A stretch of 64,000 bases of DNA from Cristatella mucedo (Eukaryota; Bryozoa; Phylactolaemata; Cristatellidae): contig WPIO01000082.1 in NCBI GenBank assembly GCA_009760855.2, positions 1,780,001 through 1,844,000 of the forward strand, written 5' to 3'. Position numbers and translations under genes: made by a program. The notes under the pieces were generated by a model that saw only the letters and a list, made by a program, of their open reading frames with translations, searched no databases and had not been told where the DNA came from. Positions 55,801 through 64,000 of this stretch are shown here, piece by piece (within the stretch, counting starts at the first letter, position 1; each line of letters opens with the position of its first letter).

Positions 55801-58800
55801 TTTGCCGAAAGCCCGTCAGCCTCTCATAGCGTCTTTGCTGGGTCTGTATGAACTGTGCCTTGTGCGCATGCTTATGCTTCCTGACACTGCATTACATTGC
55901 TAATCAATCGGCATCCCACCTTTATAGAAAACCGTGTCTTATTAATATTGTATACATAAGTTTTGTAAATCAGTCTATCTCCACAATATTGAAGGTCTTA
56001 AGGACTTATTTGCAGTAAGTTGCATGTACAATTATATAGAAATTAGTCAAACGCGTATTCTCCTTTATGCTTTTTTGCTATGCTTTAAGTGATTACTTTA
56101 TTTACTTGACATATGTCATGTAAGGAGGAAAGTCAAGAAAATATTTATAGAATTGATCCGACAATCGAATATTTGTATTCGGTACCTTTCAAAAGACAAA
56201 CATGTTAGAAACTGGATCGGAAGTTCTGATGACTTCAACATAAAAGAAAAACGATTATGCAAACCAGGACTAACGCGAATGTAAACCGGAAGCAAAATAT
56301 CTACAAATAACACATTTACCAATCTCAGCATCATATGTGGCTGGTATCCCAACTTGCTGAACTGTGGTAGATCGAGGTGCTTTCGCGAAGCTTGTTGAGG
56401 TGCCAGCTTGTGACTTTCAAAAAGCTTCATTTTCAGTGTAGCTTTGCACCATGTAACTTTCATAACTCGGCCATTAATGCTCGTATGAAAGGGAAATTTG
56501 AAATGTGAGTTTAGCTCTGCTTGTTTTAATGTAGCCCAAAAATCATTTCTGATTTCAGTCAGGTACCTGTTTCTATATATGTCATCATCAAACGGCCTGA
56601 AGCTTTATTTTCTTTAAACATGAACTTATATTGCAAAACCTACTTGACAGCTAGCTGGTCGGTGTATTTGCAACATTCCTTCTAGAGTGATGCTGCTCAC
56701 TACATGGAAATATTCCTTTCGTTGTAATAAGACACCTATAGCTGGTGCAAAACTCGGCGGCTTGGCTTGTCTGTAACGAAAGTCAAAACTCGACCGATCG
56801 TGCACTGGCTACCCATCGAGCAGCATACATAGCAGCTTAGAGATTGTGCCACTCACTTTTTGGTGCCTTCACAATCTCGTGCCAAATCTTCGGCCAACCT
56901 ATAGGAAATCGTTCCAAATCAGGTTTCGCATCTCCACAGAACGTCACTGCACTGCTGTGGCTTCCATCAATCGGGGGGGGGCGAGACCGGGATGGTCAAT
57001 GTGAGACATCCACTTTTTTCACTCGGTTGTTTTATTGTACCTCTAGTGAACCACAAATCCCATGAACAACGTCTATCCAGTTCGTACGCTCTAAAAGCTT
57101 TGAGCTCACTGCCGACTGAAGCCTTATTATCACCTGACTCGATGACATTTAAAAAAGTTACAAGCCAAGCTGTTCCTCACAGCATTTGCTCCGTCCGTTC
57201 GAGATGCCCTTTGTGTGCATTTCGTGCTGAAATAGTGCCTATTATAACTAACCAATTGACATCCTTTTTGTCCAGCATATGCGAAGTACTGGTTTGGCCC
57301 AGCGGTCAAGGTGCTCGCCCCAACCGAGGTCAAGGTGAATGTATTCGATGTTCAAGGTCATAGGCTTGAGTCCCGCGGCATATGTGAAGCGCCTGAATAG
57401 AGATTAAGTTCTCTTAAGGTGATATACAAATAAATTATATTTGAAATGCCTACAGAGAGATTTTATTATCTTAGGGTAACATATAAATTAATTTATTTTT
57501 AATAGTTATTATTATATGAATATAAAACTATGCGGACCGCTTCATAAATACTCTTCTAGTGCCGAGCTGATTTCTCCTAGTGGTGCTCGCTGCGACCAAG
57601 GTCTGGTCGAGGTCATGGCGTCGAGCCCCGTAGCATATGCAAAGCGCCTGAATAGAAATTAAGTTCTCTTAGAGTCATATACACATGAATTGTATTTATT
57701 TATTTAGTGAGTTAATAGTCAAATTATTACTTATCGTTTCGAGTGAGTGCCTAATTTGACTGCAAAGGAGATTCTCGGCTCGTTCAGCAAATTTATGACA
57801 GTTCCTGTGGTCTTGCCCTCCCGCATTCACGAGAACATGATTCGCTGGTGTAGAGCCGTGCACTATACGCTCTCGTGCGACATTCCAGAAATTCACTTAA
57901 GTACATCTTTGTTCTCACATGCCAACGTGCATTTCCTACTTAAAGTAACTATGTAATTTGTTGCATTTCTTCTCACTCACTGTTACTGTGGTTTTTGTTG
58001 CAATTGTGTAAATCTGCGGTGCTAAATCTAACATTCCTTCGCGTGTGCTTTAAATTACGCGAAATACTGCTGAACTAAAACTTTAAATAATCCAGAGAGA
58101 ATTTCCGTACTTGTAAGGGTGGAAATTGTCAATCTGAATAATGTCAATAACCTATGTGTGACCATGAATATGTATACAGATTTTACACGATACTAGATAA
58201 TAATTTGCATAGCGCTTTCTTTAGATCAGCACTTTTGACGTGTACTCGGATTGTCGAAAGTTTTTTGGGCACCGCGAATGACGCCTCGAGAGTTGCTGTG
58301 CCGTAGGTGAATGGCGGTGTGCAAGTTCAGGCAGGAAACGAGACTGCTCTTTTGCTGGCTCTTCTGAAGACGCCGGTCGCCGTCGGTGTTGACGCTAGCC
58401 AATCATCATTCCAACTTTACCGTTCTGGTGTGTACAGCGATCCTAAATGTTCTGGGGAGCAAATTGATCACTTCCTGCAGCTGGTCGGCTATGGAATACT
58501 ATCTGACGGTACAGGGTACTGGATCTGCCGAAATTCGTGGGGTAAGATGACACACATTCAGGATTCACTTGTGTTAAACAATGCTATTTGACTGCCTCGA
58601 AATCTCAGCGACCGCCGGGTTTATAACTAATGACTGCGATTTAGGGCAGCCGAAAGACGACAAAAAACGACCTATTGAAGAGCTAGAATGCACTCCGAGG
58701 GGGTGCGGGCAGACACTAGAGCGAATTCGTGCTTTCGCCAGAGACTGGCTAATTACTAGGATGCAGCCTCGAGACATCTTAGGTCATTCGTTCAACTACC

Positions 58801-60539
58801 GGGTTCGGCAAGACTTGTGTCTACTTCTTTCCGGTCTCGAGCGCACGGTATTTCACTGGACTAGGGCTGTGCTCTATATATCTCTTGAGTGACGGCTAAA
58901 GAGCTTTTTAACAGCAGTAATAATAATAATAATAGCATGGCATTTTCATAGCGACCTAAGAGAGCCGAAATCCAAAACCCGGGAGTGCCAAGACATCGTT
59001 CTGAGCTGAGCTGCCGACGCCTGCTGCTTGAGTTGCAGCGGCGGTGCCCGCTCCGAGCGATAGCTCAGATCAGTCTGTGAGCTCGCTCGCTGTGAGACGC
59101 TTATTTCCACCGCGTCGCGTCGTGCAATACTTTCGTGCAGCAAATCATAGGCGCGACCTATTTCGGCCGCCAAAGCACGAGCTCACTGCGGTGGCGACCT
59201 CTGGTCGCAGACAACCAGCGGCGACGGCCGAGCGCTCTTCACCGTCCACCCGGTCTTAGCCGGTCTTAGTTCTTTGACCGCCGAACGCATTAAATCTCGC
59301 TCACTTTTAGGTCACTTCATTCTTTGGCTCCAGCTTATCTCTCAGATCTGCTCCCCCACCAGGCCAAGTATCGTACCACCCGCTTTTCGGTATGCTCCCA
59401 AAGCCTGAAACTCATTCCTGACTTGCATCACAGCATCCCCTGACTTGACCAGATTTAAAAAGAACTAAAAACACACCTATTTAGGACAGCATTTAGTAGG
59501 TTAATGAGCTCAGAAACATCTAGACTGTAATGAGGCGAACTTTGGGGGGTACTGTTTTTCGAAAGATCGACGACATACTGACGGGCTTCTCGTGAGTGTC
59601 CGGTCAGTGGCGCACAACTAAAGCTTTCCCGATCTTTGTCGTGGTGGTGCCTCCGCCCACCCTCACCCCCCCCCCCCCCCGCGGAGGCCCTTCGATCGCA
59701 CGAAGATTAGGGCTAAAGAAGCATTGCCGAGTGATGGCGTCGCCAGACGTTCTTCGCTTCGTTGGCGCTGAAGCTGCTCACCGAAAAATTCACTGCACCT
59801 TTGAGTACGAGCTGTAAGCAGCTCCTTAGGCTAGCAGCTACTTTGCCACGCTTTGCTCAGTCATAAGTGCAGCAGCCGGGACTCATGCGCATTCCTGGCT
59901 GACAAATAGTCTGCAGGAGGATAGGACGACTGAAAGCAACCCGCGGCCCATGGGAGTACGCCAAGGGCTCTCGCTAGCTGAGTCTCCTTGGGGGTCGCCT
60001 TGCCGACGTGACCTGAAGTGACGCAGGTCTGCAAGACGCCAGTTTCGCCCTTTCAGACCCCCTAAGATTTTACCGGCCCTGGAAAAGGTAACAAAAATTG
60101 TCGAAATCCTCGGTGAAAACTAAATCGTCTTAGGAATGCCCGGGCTATGGTCTGGCGATTTGGCAATGCACGAATCGAGACACGAAGCACCGGACACTGA
60201 TCTCTTGTCTTGTTACTTTGTCTGTCACTAAATGACACTTGCAGAGAACTTCTAACCTGACATGCGCATCGTGAGACCTGCAGCTTCAGATGATGACAGA
60301 TTATTGTAAACTCAGTCGAGAGCAATTGTAAATGTGACTGGTTTGGGCTTTGCTGACGGGTGTCGTCGAATGCTAGCCATCTGCCAAAGTACCTGCCGGA
60401 TAGGCATGCCTCGCTCTGCCTATAATTGAGCGTTCTGTCTCGTACAGGAGCATCGTGGGGTATGCGCGGCTACATATGGATAGCGAGAAACAAGCAGAAC
60501 ATGTGCGGCATAGCGTCTTATGCGAGCTACCCCGTCTGA
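52789..60539 (+). CDS. secreted papain-family (C1A, cathepsin L-like) pseudopeptidase, 5 exons
   Basis: Coding exons: 52789-53037, about 53115-53309, 54531-54730, 58307-58541, 60448-60539 (TGA), about 323 aa. Exon 1 gives a signal peptide ([18 protein letters not shown]) and an I29 propeptide with an ERFNIN-like helix ([20 protein letters not shown]). Exon 2 gives the propeptide end and the mature start ([20 protein letters not shown]). The block normally QCGSCWAFS reads QLGDVAAIV in a gapless alignment: Gln19 stays, Cys22 becomes Leu, catalytic Cys25 becomes Val, and Trp26 becomes Ala. Exon 3 ([15 protein letters not shown]) lacks the usual CNGG segment, which holds the disulfide partner of Cys22. 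Exon 4 keeps His159 ([11 protein letters not shown]) and Asn175 (CRNSWG). Exon 5 has the normal end ([20 protein letters not shown]). The fold is kept but cleavage is not expected. A binding, inhibitory or structural role is inference. Exon 1 ends in phase 0, but the visible exon 2 acceptor needs phase 1, so that join is unresolved. Downstream phases all fit. Confidence 0.82.
53310..54530. other. intron 2 of the cathepsin-like gene, no gene recognised
   Basis: Includes a short tandem array of 'accacagccaccagaccaca' type (about 53555-53582) and long frames on both strands without recognisable domains. Confidence 0.4.
55640..56040 (+). mobile_element. LINE 3' fragment
   Basis: Plus-strand traces 'aaccaacctcaaatccttag', 'gctcttaaagtctggaaatc' and a decayed 3' end, in intron 3 of the cathepsin-like gene. 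Confidence 0.6.
56105..56540 (-). repeat. dispersed repeat family A, minus copy
   Basis: Reverse-complement counterpart of 19870-20285; the longest continuous copy seen ('cggtacctttcaaaagacaa', 'gaagcttgttgaggtgccag'). Confidence 0.6.
56700..57275 (+). mobile_element. decayed CR1/L2-type LINE 3' region
   Basis: 'agctggtgcaaaactcggcg' starts the region shared with the RT C-terminal part of other copies. Later frames read [20 protein letters not shown] and [14 protein letters not shown] poly-G run of 9-10 nt is at about 56971-56981. Confidence 0.65.
57283..57445 (+). mobile_element. SINE-A copy (reference copy in this window)
   Basis: A-box-like 'tggtttggcccagcggtcaa', B-box-like 'taggcttgagtcccgcggca', then 'tgaagcgcctgaatagagat' and 'taagttctcttaaggtgata', ending in an AT-rich tail. 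Confidence 0.75.
57565..57700 (+). mobile_element. SINE-A copy
   Basis: 'ggcgtcgagccccgtagcat' followed by 'caaagcgcctgaatagaaat', 'taagttctcttagagtcata' and a (tttat)n-like tail. It lies 120 bp from the previous copy. Confidence 0.7.
58915..58975 (-). mobile_element. LINE 3' tail remnant
   Basis: An (taa)n run at 58917-58933 is followed by a decayed stem-loop half ('agcgacctaagagagccgaa'). Confidence 0.5.
59285..59515 (+). mobile_element. LINE 3' coding fragment
   Basis: Plus-strand match to the end of the family ORF ('ctggctccagcttatctctc', 'cccccaccaggccaagtatc', 'cctgacttgaccagatttaa', 'ctatttaggacagcatttag'). Confidence 0.75.
59666..59681. repeat. poly-C run
   Basis: An uninterrupted run of about 14-15 C between 'ctca' and 'gcgg', in intron 4 of the cathepsin-like gene. 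Confidence 0.85.
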
Positions 60540-60687
60540 CGTCAAGTCGGACGCATTTCGGCTACAATATCCAGTACCATGGACAGCCATCGCCAGATGC
60601 CACTACCGAGGCCGTCACAGCTTCTTCAAACACGCATGTCCTATCGTACTGGGTGGCTCGCCAATGCAGCAATGCGTGTTGCTGAGC

Positions 60688-60693
60688 AATAAA
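60688..60693 (+). terminator. candidate poly(A) signal of the cathepsin-like gene
   Basis: AATAAA about 150 nt after the stop codon, in unique sequence. Confidence 0.6.
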
Positions 60694-60849
60694 GTGAGAG
60701 AAATTGTACCTTCACTCATAGTAAAGCTGGGGATCTGCCCGCACAAGAAAGAGTAATCTCAGACCCTGTGGTGCGTGACACTGGCGTTGGCAGACAGGGT
60801 ATTGTGCAGAGGCACTTGGCTATACTGTAGTTATAGTCAATCGGTGACA

Positions 60850-61195
60850 GATATGGTCAATGCAGGACATCCGCTCTCTTGACTAAGCTCGTTTGGTAGA
60901 GCCTCTAACGAACATCACATTTTTTGGCGATCTTGCATTCAATTCCCCTGTTTCCTAAGTCTGAAACTCACTAGCGAATGGCATTATCACTACAACCCCT
61001 AATTTGAAGAGATTCAAAAAGATGCTACGAACCTACCTGTTAAGTCGCAGTCTTTGCTCAGTGTGAATAAGTCGTTCTTTGTGCATGTTATAAGTAAATA
61101 ATTGACATGTTTCCACTTCAGCATTCCTAAAGTGCCTAGACAGAGATTTGATTTTCTTGGAGCCCTCTATAGATGTCGTTGCTATTATTATTTTT
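60850..61195 (+). mobile_element. decayed LINE 3' end
   Basis: 'ctaagtctgaaactcactag', 'tttgaagagattcaaaaaga' and a 3' end 'aagtgcctagacagagattt' with a (tatt)n-type tail. Confidence 0.6.
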
Positions 61196-61227
61196 ATGAG
61201 ACGTCAGCTCTGTTACGTTCGTGCTGG

Positions 61228-61378
61228 TTTAGACCAGTGGTTAAGGTGCTCTCTACGATCAAGGTCAAGGTTAATGTATTTGACGACCGATGTCTTGGGT
61301 TCGAAACCTGTGGCACATGTGAAGCACCTGAATAGAGATTTGAGTTCCTGTGGGGCGCTATAGAAATGTTTTCTTTTT
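61228..61378 (+). mobile_element. SINE-A copy
   Basis: A-box-like 'gtttagaccagtggttaagg', a perfect B box in 'ttgggttcgaaacctgtggc', then 'tgaagcacctgaatagagat' and 'gagttcctgtggggcgctat'. The B box is the best in the family. Confidence 0.75.
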
Positions 61379-61849
61379 TCTTGTGCCATCCGGCAAGGTA
61401 GCACTCAGCTTCCGGGTACCGCTCGTGGGTCTTTATGCTACTGGCGTCGTGGCTTCCCGGGATTTCGACCTTATAGGTAACGCTAAGCGGGATTTCGACA
61501 AAAGCGGAGTTGCTACGCCCGATTTTTGCGCGGTTGGCGTCGACTTTAGACACCACTTGTTCACCATTCGAAATTGTACCTCAGCCATACTGCGTTTGCT
61601 GCCCTGGTGGCACCACGTGCAACTGCTGCAGCCGGCAAGTGGTCGCTCAGCACACGCTGCTGGGACAACGCTCACGATCGCCCGAGAACGACGATACTAA
61701 AGCGCTCTTACTGCCAAAATGAATATGCATATCAGCAGCAGAAAGTTCCTAAGTACCTCAAGAAGTGGGTAGGCATTCCGTAAAAATTAAAACAGTGCAG
61801 CACGAGTATGCATCTGCCAAGAGCCTGATGTAGGAGAAAGGTTGGTGAG

Positions 61850-62005
61850 TTGTGATGGCACATTAGGTAAGACGGTTGCTTCTCACTACCGAATTTGTGG
61901 GTTTGAATCCTGCAGCTCGCGATTCTATATCGCCGCTGCAAGCGGTGGTGATAGCCGTATAGGCTCTTCTGTCGCTATACAAAAGAGGCTCTTAAATCAG
62001 CTAGT
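61850..62005 (+). mobile_element. SINE-B copy
   Basis: 'tgtgggtttgaatcctgcag' (B-box-like), 'gccgctgcaagcggtggtga', 'tagccgtataggctcttctg' and 'tcgctatacaaaagaggctc'. With the 37.7-kb copy it defines the family. Confidence 0.7.
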
Positions 62006-62339
62006 ATGTATTTATTTTAATGAGCTTCCGTTAGCTATTTTTCGTTCGCTGGTTGGCGTCGCAGCAGCTGCTGCCGTAAGGCTCGCGATCTGACATGTTG
62101 GCAGTCGTAGGCTCGAGGTTTGGCTGCAGGTTTGACAGGCTCAGGAGGCTTTTGGACCTTCAGCTGCCGTTGGATGTCGTCGATAGTGGCTCAGATTACC
62201 TGAGATCATATGCCTTTAATTTATACGAGACTAAAAGCTAGCTGTGAATAACAATTTCATCCTAGGATGAACTATTTGGTCGTAATCCTTATTCATATGT
62301 AGTGCACCCTAAGAGAATAAATGAAAGTAAGCTGATTTA

Positions 62340-62520
62340 CCTATCTCATTTATATAGCGGGAAAAGAGCCTTCAAGGCTGTCGCCTCTGCTTGCAGTGGA
62401 AAGTAAGGGATTGCCCACTTACAGGAATCGAACACATAACCTGAGTCATGAAGATCTAGCACCTTACCTCCTGGGCCATGACCCAGGAGCGACCACATCT
62501 CTATCCAGGCGCTTGACCAC
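62340..62520 (-). mobile_element. SINE-B-like copy with a SINE-A-like junction
   Basis: Minus strand: 'cagaggcgacagccttgaag' is the SINE-B tail and 'ggttatgtgttcgattcctg' its B box. Beyond it, 'aagcgcctggatagagatgt' is the SINE-A tail motif, so two elements abut. Confidence 0.55.
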
Positions 62521-62999
62521 TCGTTGCAAGAGACGCAATAACCTAGAGTTACGGACGACCAATGTATCATGCTTAGGCAAGCATGTTAAACCACTCAAGA
62601 ATACACTCAAGGTCACCAGAAGGGTGATATAAAGTAGAGTTCACGTTACGAAGTAAATGCAGTGAAAATTGGGTTTGGTTATGAACGTCATTTCACACAT
62701 TTTGTCACATCAAATGATGTGGTGGTGTCAATCGGTTCCGAGTTTTAGACATCGGGAATGAAGTGACTCGATGTTTGGTCTCCTAAGAATTTGAACTTGA
62801 TCGAGGGCCAAGCTAAACAACCAACGCCAGATTAGAACAGTGGTTATAAATTCTGCTACGCATATGATCAGCTTACCACCTGCTAGCACCGTGTAATTTG
62901 GTCAGGTGACAACTCCTTAAAACGAGAGGCCTGCGAGACGCTGAGCAGTTGCGTCGTTGAAGTGTAAGTAGTCATCAGGCACGTACGTTCTGAGACTCG

Positions 63000-63190
63000 A
63001 TGTATCTCCGTCAGTAACTCCACAAAGTCATAAAGACCATGTGGGCGTTACGCAGGAGAGTTTTGTATAGCGCACTCACAGCCTAAGCGGCTTTTGGTAC
63101 GCGTTCGGTACCCAACAGACTTCATCTCACGCAACAAAGAGAAAGTGGGAAGCATAGCAGAGTTAGGAGAGCAGTTGAGGTGAGGTAGCC
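63000..63190 (+). repeat. dispersed repeat family B copy
   Basis: 'gtaactccacaaagtcataa', 'gttacgcaggagagttttgt', 'ctcacagcctaagcggcttt', 'cacgcaacaaagagaaagtg', the same order as at 43.1 kb. Confidence 0.7.
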
Positions 63191-63210
63191 AGCAGACTTC
63201 GTCTCACTCG

Positions 63211-63513
63211 ATGCGAGCGGTTCTGGAAGAAAACGGCGATGGAAGCGAAAGAATGGCGCTGAGAGAGAGAGGAGAGCTAGCTCGAGCGGCTTCGCAGACG
63301 GGACAAAGCGGATACGATGGCCTCGCCCTCGCGGGTCATCCAGGACAAGTAGCTTGGATTTGCCAAGTTTGTGGTCTGATTAAGGAGAGCGGGCGTAGTG
63401 CCAGACCTTTCTATGCAGCAGGTGAATCTTCGTTTGGATATTGCGTGCGGTCATGGCCCAAAAAACCCGTTATTCTTGCTGAGCTGACTGTTCCTTACGA
63501 GGGAAACATTTAG
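63211..63513 (+). CDS. fragment of a retroelement-type ORF (tentative)
   Basis: A 100-codon open frame ends SWPKKPVILAELTVPYEGNI. The 'ELTVPxE' box is familiar from the C-terminal region of reverse-transcriptase-type ORFs in invertebrate retroelements. The rest, including a WICQVCGLIKESGRSARPFY segment, is not recognised. It follows directly on a family B repeat. It may be a remnant that happens to be open, or an exon of an unknown gene. Confidence 0.3.
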   Translation: MRAVLEENGDGSERMALRERGELARAASQTGQSGYDGLALAGHPGQVAWICQVCGLIKESGRSARPFYAAGESSFGYCVRSWPKKPVILAELTVPYEGNI

Positions 63514-63519
63514 GTGGGA

Positions 63520-64000
63520 CGTGAAATGAAAACTAGCCTTTTCGCGGCCTGAGGTGACCTATAAGGGGGCGGGTGTAAGGGGCTGTGATGCAAGCTACAA
63601 GCAGCAAAAGTGGGAGCTCGAGGTTGCGCTGTTTCGTCAACAACCTGTTTTTCTTAGTCACATTGATTTTTGCAGTTGATGCCAGCAGCGAGCAGTCAAA
63701 CGAGTAGCAATTGCAGCACAGGCAGAAAGTGTTTGCACAGGGTCACAACGCTAGTGTGATTATGGCGTGGATGATTAGCAGGGTTTTGCAATCTGCAGTC
63801 ACCGATTAATAAAAAATATATGCACCCCAGTACAATGGTTGAAAGCTACAGCCGGTGGTGAAAGGTACGGTCCGTACACTGCCACCGGCGTTCTGACTCA
63901 AAAACTAGAACGGCGGCCATTTACCGTTAGAGCTTCGCCTTCCAAGAGACGCCGCCGACCGTCAGCTTCGGTTCGTTCTTTTAGCGGACCAAATAAGTAA
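63520..64000. other. no recognisable gene at the window end
   Basis: Mixed-composition DNA; no domain, repeat partner or convincing splice pair seen. Confidence 0.4.

Noticed and set aside
52789..60539. A silicatein (sponge biosilica protein) identity for the cathepsin-like gene
   Set aside because: Silicateins have Ser at the catalytic Cys and keep the surrounding block; here the residue is Val, Trp26 is Ala and the usual serine-rich cluster is not seen.
52789..60539. Dismissing the cathepsin-like gene as a plain pseudogene
   Set aside because: Four of five exons keep frame, splice sites and conserved residues including His159, Asn175 and the C-terminus; only the exon 1/2 phase is unresolved, so the possibility stays open but is not preferred.
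60455..60685. A 76-codon frame starting [13 protein letters not shown]
   Set aside because: It is the wrong frame of the last cathepsin-like exon, whose correct frame gives [10 protein letters not shown] and [12 protein letters not shown].
61228..61320. A possible tRNA gene with a perfect B box
   Set aside because: Acceptor stem and anticodon arm cannot be formed, and the sequence continues into the SINE-A tail found at five other places.

Overview
The window is animal nuclear DNA. It carries intron-rich genes with GT-AG junctions, a widely conserved animal gene (COP9 signalosome subunit 5), a CR1/L2-type LINE family with (ATT)n tails, tRNA-like SINEs, and fragments of Tc1 and hAT DNA transposons. 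It looks like an invertebrate. The sequence alone does not fix the phylum; a sponge or another early-branching marine animal is possible. There are no rRNA genes, true tRNA genes or CRISPR arrays.

Four multi-exon genes could be assembled by hand. (1) 7.55-15.30 kb, minus: a 179-residue PDZ protein of the ALP/Enigma (PDLIM) type, without LIM domains, in four exons with perfectly matching phases. It lies inside a GC/CpG-rich island of about 9 kb (about 6.8-15.8 kb) flanked by AT-rich DNA. (2) 18.53-31.14 kb, minus: COPS5/CSN5, 7 exons, 349 residues, all JAMM metal ligands present. (3) 32.57-49.61 kb, plus: a 13-exon, 421-residue gene with an N-terminal bHLH-like region resembling STRA8, followed by a long low-complexity acidic tail. 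It is head-to-head with COPS5. (4) 52.79-60.54 kb, plus: a secreted papain-family (C1A, cathepsin L-like) protein in 5 exons. Its catalytic Cys is replaced by Val while Gln19, His159 and Asn175 are kept, so it is a predicted pseudopeptidase.

The rest is mainly repeats. LINE copies lie at 0.35-4.3, 16.0-18.0, 20.3-22.1, 25.8-28.9, 33.2-37.5, 46.2, 50.4-52.3, 55.6-57.3 and 59.3-61.2 kb. All copies are broken by stops, deletions or truncation. Two tRNA-like SINE families are scattered through introns. One of them (SINE-A) ends in the same stem-loop sequence as the LINE 3' end, which points to a LINE/SINE mobilisation partnership. Several palindromes, fold-back elements, minisatellites and a long (GA)n tract complete the picture.

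The four genes share no evident pathway. COPS5 (deneddylation) and the bHLH-like gene may share a divergent promoter at 31.14-32.57 kb. The strongest candidates for undescribed biology are the dead cathepsin, with a duplicated start region carrying an upstream ORF, the STRA8-like gene, and the PDZ-only ALP/Enigma gene in its GC island.
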